DNA from: Vitrella brassicaformis
Taxonomy: Eukaryota > Sar > Vitrellaceae
NCBI GenBank assembly: GCA_001179505.1
Contig: CDMY01000333.1
Location: 1 to 22,121, forward strand
Direction of reading: 5' to 3'
Length of the DNA: 22,121 nt
Shown: in pieces, positions 1 through 13,569 of the stretch
Layout: each line of letters begins with the position of its first letter
How positions within the stretch are numbered: the first letter of the stretch is position 1
Program-made: the position numbers and the translations under genes
Notes under the pieces: model-generated
The model's database searches: none
Told to the model about the DNA's origin: nothing
The model's input: the letters and a program-made list of their open reading frames with translations, nothing else

Positions 1-1606
1 GTGGCGTGGCTCACGTGTCTGTCTGGCGTGTAGGTGTGGATGCGGCCTCTTGCCTTGTCGACAACTTGTGAGTACGGCCGTCTGCTGAGCCACAAGATGC
101 GCCTCTCACGCCTCGGGGGCCACTGCCACTGGTGCTGCAAGAACTCATCCGCCATGGAAATGGTCGTGTTGGTCAGCTGGCCCAGGCGTCTTTTGTCCAA
201 CGCCTCCACGGTGCCGCTTTTGCTGTTGGTGTCACGCTGAGAGGTGGAGACCTTGAGTGCTGTCAGGACGTGCGTGCGGAAGGCGTGCATGATGGCCGAG
301 CCGCAGAGATTGGAGTGCCCGTCGCCAAGTGGGTGGAACTCGGGGCGGGAATTGCCGCGCAACAGGATGCCATCGGCAAGATGCTTCTGCCAGTTGAGGT
401 TCATGAGGCCCACACCGCCGTGAGCGCCATGGACGAGACGCGAGAAGCACAGCTTGCCCTGATAAAACCGCTGTGTGGCTGGGGATGGGCGTGTGCCGAG
501 GAAGACAGGGGGGTGCGAGGGGAACATCCCAGTCCAGAAGTCAACAAAAGCGCCCGGCGGCTGCTTGTCGACTGTCAGCACACACACACACACACACACA
601 AAAGGAATCCGTGTCCTCTGTTTCTCTCTTGTTAGGTGTGTGTGTGTGCATCCCAGACAGACTTGCGAGGAATTGTGTTTCGAATGGCGACAGTCCGGCC
701 ACAGCCAAGGCGATGAAGGCAACCACCGCATCCAGGTGCATCTGGTTGAGGTTGGTCGGATCCCACCTGCGCACACGCCCACATGTGACGCAACACGACA
801 CGACACACCCTGAATGACGCACGCACACACGGGTGTGTACCTTTCCAGCACTAGCACAGGATGGCGCACCCAGTCACTCTCATCGCACACCACATGGCCA
901 CTTGCATGCGACTCGCCATAATAGTGCAGCTTCTCCAGAAACCGAGCAGGCGGGCTGTCTGGGATGTCTGCTTCCTCCGCCAGCTGCAGGTCGGGAGTAC
1001 AGCCCGTCTGCACGCCCTCCCACTGGTCTCTGCCGCGCGGTGGCCCCCATCCCTTGCCGCCCGTTGCGTACTGCCACACAGCCGCCCGGATGCCGACGAA
1101 GTCACACATGACTCGAGGGAATTTGAAGTCGCCCTTTCTCAGATAGCAGTTGACAGAAGACACAGGGGCGTTGTGGTCCTGGCGGCTTTGGCAGATCTGC
1201 ACCCGGAAGCCTCGCCAGCGGTCGACAAAAGGCAGGCCGTACCAGTACCGGCAGAGGCCCGGCAGTAGGACAAGGGCTCGGTCGGCCCACTGGATCTCGT
1301 CATAGATGAGGGTGGACGCTGAGAGGCTGGATGGAGCCGTTGGCTGATGCTCGTGGTGGGTGCAGTCGGTGACGTTATCCCGCACCAAGGCTGTCATGAT
1401 GCGGAAAGAGCTGTGATGGCGAGAGTGGAAAACAAGCACGCTGACGGAGATGAACGTGGCGATGACCACGCAGATCTGCACGCACACACACACGCACACA
1501 CACACACGCGGAGAGAGGGCAGAAGCAGGCGCCCACTCCTGAAGGCAGGGGCGATCGATGGATGGATCTGCCTGCTCCGTACGGCAAGACGCTCCGACGG
1601 CCTCAT
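1..1606 (-). CDS. GT61/DUF563-like glycosyltransferase, type II membrane protein (3' end outside window)
   Basis: Probably transfers a sugar onto glycans in the Golgi or ER lumen. I infer the family from short similarities: a segment with N, H and D spaced as LNQMHLDAV, a C-terminal stretch with QRFYQGKLCFSRLVHG, and RRILWLSRRPYSQ, which resembles the strand-then-SR motif of GT61 proteins. Exons, 5' to 3': 1606-1508, 1475-841, 766-663, 571-15 or beyond. Phases join cleanly (0, 2, 1), giving at least 465 residues. The N-terminus is short and basic (starts MRPSERLAVRSRQIH) and is followed by a hydrophobic anchor at about residues 34-50 (ICVVIATFISVSVLVFH), as expected for a type II Golgi enzyme. 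NVT and NTT glycosylation sequons follow. A good donor (GTGAGC) at the left edge suggests another exon outside the window. The substrate cannot be told. A related DUF family remains possible. Confidence 0.65.
579..600. repeat. CA dinucleotide tract in a glycosyltransferase intron
   Basis: Eleven CA units, just inside the 3' end of the intron between the 766-663 and 571-15 exons. On the coding strand this is a TG tract close to the acceptor ACAG. A second TG/CA stretch at about 636-648 lies in the same intron in the opposite orientation. Confidence 0.9.
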
Positions 1607-1878
1607 TATCTGTTCATCCCTCGGTTAGTGGTCCAGAAGGCTCCGACACACTACACTGGCGTACCATCCTATCATTCCTCTCAGGAAGCAAGTGAAGGCC
1701 GATCTCAAGAGGTTGAAATAATAGTACATGGATCCCATCCATGGCCGCCGAGCCCATCGGAGGCGGCATGCACAGCACTGAGAGCCACATAGTTCTACGT
1801 TCCAGTCAGCCAGCCAGCCAGCCAAGAGCTATCTATCGCTAGCGTCGTGTCTGGCCCTGCCCGTGTCTGTCTGTCTGT
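1607..1878. other. Intergenic: 5' side of the glycosyltransferase and 3' side of GCP3
   Basis: About 270 bases with no credible coding segment. The region must hold the 5' leader and promoter of the glycosyltransferase gene and the 3' untranslated region of GCP3, both on the minus strand. It contains a short CAGC-type tandem repeat at about 1805-1824 and a CTGT tract at about 1866-1880 that abuts the GCP3 stop codon. I see no clear TATA element or polyadenylation signal. Confidence 0.5.
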
Positions 1879-4800
1879 CTATCCATCGTCCTCCTCCCCC
1901 TCGGCCCGCACAGAGTGGTCGGCCGACAGCGCACGCACGCCCCCACTCAGTATCGACGGGAACACACCATTCACGCCACTCGAACACGCCGCTGCCGCAG
2001 ATGACAGGAAGGCGTGCTGGGGCTGGTGTGGGTGTGGCGGGATGAATGCGCGCGAGGGCAGTGGGGGTGAGGGCGATCCGGAGGGGACTGTCATGAGGTC
2101 GGACGGTGCGGGCGATGCGATGCCGCTGCTGCCTGCGAGGAGGTCGGTGGGCAGGGGCACCAGGGAGGCGTACGCGGGGCTCCCGGGGGCGGGCTTCGTG
2201 TAGAACTCGTTGAAGTCCAACCGGCTCGCCAGGTAGCTGCACAACAACAACACGCGGTTGCCCGACGGCTGTCTGTCTGTCGACCTGTGTGTGCTGACTG
2301 ACCTGAGTGAGTCGTTCTTGGTGTCCCTGGAGAGCGCTTGTATGGCTGTGATGAAGTGCTGTAGGTGGTTGCGGTAGTCCTGTCTGATGATGAGAATCTC
2401 CTGCAGGGACGCCTCCCACTGCCCGTCGTCACCCAAACCGAAGTACACTTCTCCATCGCCATCGTCACCGTCACCACCGTCATCCTCATCCAAGTCATCG
2501 CACTCGCCACCACCACCACCAGCCGCACCATCGCGAGGCGGACTGCACAATGCAATACACACATGGGCAGCATTTCTGTCTGTCTGTCTGCCTGTGGAAG
2601 GGCGGCATGGCGTCAGTGACTCATTCACGAACCTGGCTCCTCGTCGCTTGCCGTAGGACTTGGCCAGGGCCTCGTTGAAAATGCCCTTCTGAACACACAC
2701 ACAGAGATGCACCGCACCGTGGTGGATGGTGACGTGAGCGTGAGCATCTCCCCCCGTGCTCGTTTGGTTGTGCCTGTGCGAGTGTGAATCTGATGATGAG
2801 GTCAAGGATGGCCTGCAGGCTGGGCAGCGGCGACTGCACCTCACCGCCAGACACGTCACCAGGGTCGGATGAGGAATCTCTCGCGCGCGGCGGTGATGGC
2901 GCCCGCCTGCTCGACGCCGACACATCCCTCAGGAAGAGGCCGTCCTGCACACACATAGACAGAGAGACAGACAGACAGACAGACAGATAGAGACGAGGGG
3001 GAAATCCGTGCCATCGTCGGATGCATGTACTCGTGCTGACCTGTATTGCGTTGAGGTAGCTGTCGTGCTGCGCTATCACACGATCCAGGTCCGTGCAGCT
3101 GACATTATCGACACACACAGACACACACAGCAGGGCATTTGTGCTTTGACTGTTCCCAGCTCTCCCTCGCCGGCTGTGTGTGGCATGGCATGGTGTGTTG
3201 GTGTGTTGGTCCCTCCGTAGGTCCCTCCCTACCTGTTTAGGTTGTTCTCGAACTCCTGCCATGCGGTGTCGAGGACCTCGTGCATGAAGTAGGCCTGCAG
3301 GTTCTGACTCCAGTGGTACAACTCTGCGCGGAAGCCGTGGCACTACACAGACAACACACATCACATCACACCACAACCACACACGCGAGGATGGTCATGC
3401 CCATTGAGCGTGTGCGTTGCGTTGGCGCGTAGTACCTACCATTTTGATTGCGTCGTTGATGGGCTCAGTGGCCATGTGTCCCCTGGCCAGTGCGATCTCA
3501 GCTCTATGTGAGGTGGCCATGTGGGCACTCCAAATGCGGCTCAACTCGTGGGACGCCCGCTTCGTCCTAACAATCACAATCACACACACACACATACAGA
3601 GGGAGGGAGGGAGGGAGGTGACATCTGGCTGTGTGATGGTTTGGGGTGTGGGCTGCGTCTGTGGGTCACGTCACTTACTTCCAGAGAAGTTGGAAGATCC
3701 TGAGGTACTGCTGCATGGCGTCAGGTGTGAAGATGACGTTGAGGGGCGTGCTCACCGCGTAGTCCAACGAGAACACATCCCAACTGACAACCAACACACA
3801 CACACACACAGAGAATTGTGTGAAATGGGTCCATCCATCCATCCATCTGTCCATCCAGCCAGTGTAAAGGTGGTGGTTCGCTCACCCCAGGTCGCCGATG
3901 GACGGCGTGTGCAGCTTGACGGTCAGCCGGTCGAGCGTGTCAGCGGGATGGAACTGCGCGTTAGCTGTCACATGGACACATACATGGATGGATGGATCGA
4001 CATGATGGATGAGCCACACGCTCACACACGTGTGTGAGGGCAGGCATATGATATGAGTGCAGTGCGTCTGTGTGTCCTCCTTTCCTTCCCCGTGTGTATG
4101 TGTGTGTGTGTGGTTCCTTCCATGCCATGCCATGGATACACAACGAACGTACAGTTTCTGAGTGCTGCGTCGAGAATGCCTATGAGGGTGTGTCTGTAGA
4201 CCTCCCGGGCGCCCCGGTTGAGCTCCTCCTTGGCCAGCTCTATCAACCACTCTATGAAGTCACCCTGACCCAACAAAAGAAACCTGGATGCACCACAAAC
4301 ACACACACCCAAACCAACACACACGTAGCGCGTCCATCTGTGTGTTGTGGTGTAGTGTGTGTCTTGAGTGCTCACGCCCTGAGCGCCTTGAAGTGCTCAA
4401 ACAGCTTGTATTTCTGCCGCAACAACTCTACCAACCTGATGACACACGGTCACACCCCCAGATCAACCGTTTGCCGCACGAACACCCACCCCCCGTCTGT
4501 CTGTCTGTCTGTCTGCTATCGACCTTCTATTCTGCTTCTCTGCGGCCTGGTCGACGAACAGCTGCAGCTGCTGCACGATAGGCGGCAGTGGCGGCACCAC
4601 ACCGCCACTCTCGGCACCACTCTCGCCTGATGCTGATGGCTTGCCCGACGCTGATGTGCGCGCCGGTCGTGTGTGTGGTTTGGATGAGTCCGCTGCCGCG
4701 TTGGAGAGGTGCTGGAACTCGAGCCAATCGCCATCTTGACAGCAGTTGCTGTGGGGATGCGTCGGGGTGGGGATTGGTAGGCAGGCTACTGTGCTGTGGT

Positions 4801-7580
4801 CAGTTTGTTTGTGTCGTGTTTGGTGCGTTGCGTACCGGACGAAGGACACTGATTTGCCGGTGAGTAGGACTTTCCGTGAGGTCTCCAGCGGCAGGTAGAC
4901 GGGCACTTGCGGCACGTTCAGGTAATACCTGAACGAACCACAGCAAAGAGGGTGAGGTGATCCACGTGAACTGGTGAAATGTCAGTTACTTGTGCCTCCA
5001 GAGCTGTCCGTTGGGCACGTGTGGCCACGAGGCGACGAACAGCTCTCCATGGGGGTCTCTGCACACCAAGCACACCAAGCACACCCCACACACCCCACAC
5101 ACAGCTGATGCATTGCATACCGATCGGCGAGCATGCAGCCCCCATACATACGCACCTGAGTTGTCCCTCCTCCATCCACAGGCGTATCATCTCGAGCAGC
5201 GGCAGCGTCACGCGCTCCACCAGGTCAGCCATCAGCCCACGGAGCACGGGGTCGCCACGACGAGAGTGCGCTGAACCACCAGCCAGCGACAGACAGGAAG
5301 ATGCATAGACAGCATAGGATGTGTGTGTGCGTGGGATACACACCGCACCGTATAGGGCGGATGCGAGGCTGCCTCCCTTGTGACACATGGCCGCATCCAC
5401 CTGCACATCACATACAACACACACTCAAGCCACTAAACAAACTGTCTGTCCCCCATTTAAAGGGATGGCTGAATGACAGGCCGACCCGACGTATCCGACC
5501 CACCCTACCAGGCATGCGAGGAGCCTCATGCGCTCGAGGGGCTCCTGCACCCACACGGCCAGCCGCCGGAGTGTGAGGCCGCCCTCGGGGGGCACCTCCA
5601 TGCCCATCCAACGCTCACCACTGACCCACCGCACGCACCACACACACATGAACAGAATATGATTTGTGTGTGGGATGGGATGGGAGGGAGGTGATGTGCG
5701 TTACCCACCTGCAGAGCTGCGGCGTGAGGCTGCTCTCGAGGAGCGCTACGAGCTTGTAGTACTCGGTCAGCTGATCCTTCAACCACTGCAGCCATCATAT
5801 GCCATGAAGCACACGGACACGTACACATGGCGACACAGTGCGGGCGGGTGGTCTGTGTGTCTGTGTGTGGTGGTTGGCTAACTGACCTGGTTAAAGGCCT
5901 GGAACACCAGACCCTCATACGCACCCTGCACACACACACACAGACAAACAGAGTGAATTCAGGTATGGGAGAGGGCACGATATGATCGACGGTTGTGCGA
6001 GTCGGCAGCTTAGCTAGCTTACGTATCCCGACGATTTGTTCATGCCGGCGCATATCATCGTGTAGAGATAACCTGAACCCAACCCACTCGCAGGCACCCC
6101 ACCCAAAGACACGGGATGTGATTGATATACCTGCCTGCCTGCCTGCCTCTGTGTGCAAGGTCAGACCTCCCTACGCACCGCACTCACCGAGCTCAGACAG
6201 GGGAGCGATGCAGTCGCGCACGGGGGCAGCAGCGCTCACCTGCACCGATCAAAGCTTGTTCCGTTGCCGTGGTGCCCTTGCTGCCTGGTCTGGTGTACTG
6301 TACCCACCCACCCGTGGGTCGAGGAAGAACAGGCCCGTGTTGGGGTCCTTCTTGACATACTGCCCCTCACAGCCTGACAACATACATGCCAACCAACCAA
6401 CACACGTAAGTCACGTACGTATGTATTGTCGTCCATATGCCATGCGCCCCGCTCACACGCAGCACCGATCGATGGATCGATGTGTGTGTATGTAACGTAC
6501 CCTGTAACACGAACAGCAGGTCCCGCAGCAGCAAACGCTCAGACACCCCAGGAGCTACTGAACGAATCGAGGGAGGCATATATGAGGGAGGGAAGGACAC
6601 ACAACAAACACGTCAGCTCAGCCAGCACACACATCGATCTCTCCTCCCTCTGTAGTGTACGCCCACGCACAGTATCGCTCATTGGTCTTCTGCAGGATGA
6701 CCTGGAACCCCCTACTGGCCGCCGTGCCCTCCCCCGGCGCCTCCCTCTCCGTCAACGCAACCTCCAGCCCACCACCACCACCACCCTTAAAGGCAAACGC
6801 CCCCGTAGCGGCACCCCCGCCCGCACCTTCCTGCTGTCGGGCCTTGGTCAGCGCCAGGGACGACCCGCCGTCGCTAGGAGGAGCTGCCACCCTCTCAGGC
6901 AGCCCGTTGTAGGACGGCGGCACTGTCCCACTGTGGCCATTGAGGGTGGCTGCTCCCGATGATGGGGATGGATGTGGCTGGTGGGCGGGGTTCTGGTTGT
7001 GCAGGAGCAGTAGCAGCTTGAGTAGTCTTCTGCGGTGCTGGAGGGGGGTGCGACGTGGCTGCCGGAGCCGGATGAGGGCACGGTCAAGCTTGTGGACCTT
7101 GACACTGTCGCCTGACAATCACACACACACACACACACACGCAGATGTGATGTGTGTGGTGCCTGACAACTTCTTTCGTCTTTCGTGTGCTCGTACCTAC
7201 CTTGCTTGAGGACTGGCCGGCCGCGGAAGAAACGAATAGGTGGATGGATGGATTGGACGGAGGCAGACACAGAAATACCGACACACACTCACGTGTTGGT
7301 TCGTTAGTTGATGATGTGATCTGTCCGTCCGTTGCGTACGTGAGTCCTTGATGCGCATGACGAGTGTGTCCTCGGGCTCCGCATCCATGGCCCTGCCCGC
7401 CTTCTCCAGCTGCACCTGCGACTTCTGGAAGGCCAAGGCCAGCGCCTTCTGGTCCATCTCACGCCCACACACCTCCTTGACCAGACGCTGAAGCAGCTCG
7501 GCCAGACCCGTCACTGACACGCCTGAACTGCTGGTGGTCGTGTTGGCAGGGCCGGAACGGCCCTGCTGGTGGGACTGCAT
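1879..7580 (-). CDS. GCP3: Gamma-tubulin complex component 3 (GCP3/Spc98), about 26 exons
   Basis: GCP3 is a core subunit of the gamma-tubulin complex that nucleates microtubules at spindle poles and basal bodies. Recognition is firm. The GRIP1 region starts near residue 232 (VSERLLLRDLLFVLQG), followed by SRKVLLTGKSVSFVR, then FLLLGQGDFIEWLIELA, then GWDVFSLDYAV, and the C-terminal SRLDFNEFY near residue 955. The order and spacing match GCP3 better than GCP2. Exons: 7580-7340, 7212-7201, 7111-6671, 6557-6501, 6373-6312, 6239-6188, 6072-6023, 5925-5887, 5785-5709, 5620-5509, 5400-5349, 5270-5156, 5058-4990, 4928-4836, 4748-4524, 4435-4376, 4283-4153, 3964-3886, 3783-3679, 3566-3440, 3342-3233, 3098-3041, 2944-2774, 2688-2633, 2542-2303, 2236-1879. 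Lengths sum to 3192 nt (1063 residues). Oddities: a possible 12-nt exon, a GC donor at 2773-2772, glycine and acidic low-complexity inserts, and a tail of about 106 residues after the last conserved motif. Confidence 0.95.
2689..2773 (-). other. Probable GC-AG intron in GCP3
   Basis: The exon encoding AILDLIIRFTLAQ must join the exon encoding KGIFNEALAKSYGKRR in phase 0 to match the GCP3 family alignment without a gap. The only position that does this has the donor CAG|GCACAA instead of GT. The acceptor is TTCAG on the coding strand. GT donors further downstream (for example GTCACC and GTGCGG) give the wrong phase for the next exon. Confidence 0.6.
2958..2990. repeat. GACA tetranucleotide tract in a GCP3 intron
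   Basis: About five consecutive GACA units with degenerate flanks, in the intron between the exons 3098-3041 and 2944-2774. The tract lies close to the 3' splice site. Confidence 0.85.
5061..5100. repeat. Short CACACCAAG / CACACCC tandem repeat in a GCP3 intron
   Basis: Nine-base units of the form GCACACCAA occur in tandem and grade into CACACCC units. They lie immediately beside the acceptor of the 5058-4990 exon. Confidence 0.75.
7119..7141. repeat. CA dinucleotide tract in a GCP3 intron
   Basis: About eleven CA units directly next to the acceptor (GTCAG on the coding strand) of the 7111-6671 exon. Read in the sense of transcription this is a TG tract occupying the polypyrimidine position. 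Confidence 0.9.
7201..7212 (-). other. Candidate 12-nt microexon of GCP3 (or 3' end of an 87-nt exon)
   Basis: Between exon 1 (ends 7340) and the exon at 7111-6671, the frame is bridged either by 12 nt (7212-7201) or by 87 nt (7287-7201). Both share the donor GTAGGT and both preserve phase 1 to phase 1, because the lengths differ by 75. The short form is preceded by a pyrimidine-rich stretch and CCAG. The long form begins in a TG tract after GTGAG. Alternative 3' splice-site use is possible. No family similarity helps, because the N-terminal part of GCP3 is variable. Confidence 0.45.
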
Positions 7581-8150
7581 CTTCAGTCGTGGTCCTCGGT
7601 GGTGAGTGCGATGACCTGCATCGATGATTTAAATAACCATGGTTTTTGCCAGATGAGCGCAGCAGTGCATGAATCTCTGGTTGAGCGTTTTGCTGGTCGC
7701 CCTCCCCTCGGGATGCGAGCTTCAAGCTGTAAACGCAGAGGGATCTGACCATGGGATGCATCAATGTGAATTCATGGATCGATGTCGTTCGTTCAACCAA
7801 GCAGCGTAGTGAAGACACATCTCGGTTGTCTGTCTGTGTGTCTGTCTGTCTGTCTGTCTGTCTGAGTGTACCATCCGTCGCCCGCCAGCTACTACACACA
7901 GGGGCGTGGCGTCACAGACATACAAACGCCACATGAATCAATAAATAAAAAAATACGGACCTACAGCCAGACGTACGGTACACAACTCGATCACAACGAC
8001 CGACAAGAAATACATACGACCTCAGAAACTAAGGGGAGATCCACAGCCTCATGCCCTCTCACACACCCGGGGCCTCCCTCGACTACGAACGAATTGCAAC
8101 GACAAGACGACACACGGCTGTGGTCCACGCATCGCATCATAGCTATGATA
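7581..8150. other. Intergenic: beta-galactosidase 3' region and GCP3 promoter/leader
   Basis: About 570 bases between the GCP3 start and the beta-galactosidase stop, both genes on the minus strand. No reading frame here has family resemblance. An AT-rich element (ATTTAAAT, about 7627-7634) lies roughly 50 bases upstream of the GCP3 start on its coding strand and could be a TATA-type element. An A-rich stretch at about 7937-7955 (T-rich on the coding strand) and a CTGT repeat at about 7828-7864 are the other visible structures. The polyadenylation site of the beta-galactosidase gene is not obvious. Confidence 0.5.
7828..7865. repeat. CTGT tetranucleotide microsatellite upstream of GCP3
   Basis: Roughly nine CTGT units with one TGTG interruption. 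It lies about 250-290 bases upstream of the GCP3 start codon, outside any gene model. Confidence 0.9.
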
Positions 8151-13429
<5,279 letters not shown>

Positions 13430-13569
13430 TCGATCGGCATCTCATCTGCGAGCTTGGCCATATTTTTCTGCGTGCATGCGGGAAGAAAACACCGCACAGC
13501 GCCAGTGTTCGAGCTCGAGTCAATAGCCAGCCCGCGACACCTGACAGAAACGGCTGCCTCAGGCTGCCT
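13430..13569. promoter_or_regulatory. Divergent promoter region between the beta-galactosidase and TPR-SET genes
   Basis: The two start codons face away from each other across 140 bases, so both promoters and leaders must share this space unless an upstream non-coding exon exists. It holds an AT-rich patch (CCATATTTTTC, about 13457-13467) and a GTGCATGC element (about 13472-13479). The latter resembles TGCATGC-type sites bound by some apicomplexan AP2 factors. The site assignment is speculative; the head-to-head arrangement is seen directly. Confidence 0.5.

Noticed and set aside
132-635. Plus-strand open frame of 167 codons near the left edge
   Set aside because: Antisense to the last visible glycosyltransferase exon, and ends in a CA repeat that translates as His-Thr repeats.
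2958-2990. Regular short repeats that might suggest a CRISPR-like array
   Set aside because: Units are 2-9 bases with no spacers, lie in introns of a spliced eukaryotic gene, and are ordinary microsatellites.
5666-5881. Plus-strand frames across the GCP3 exons
   Set aside because: Short frames antisense to proven GCP3 exons, with breaks at every CA-rich intron and no family similarity.
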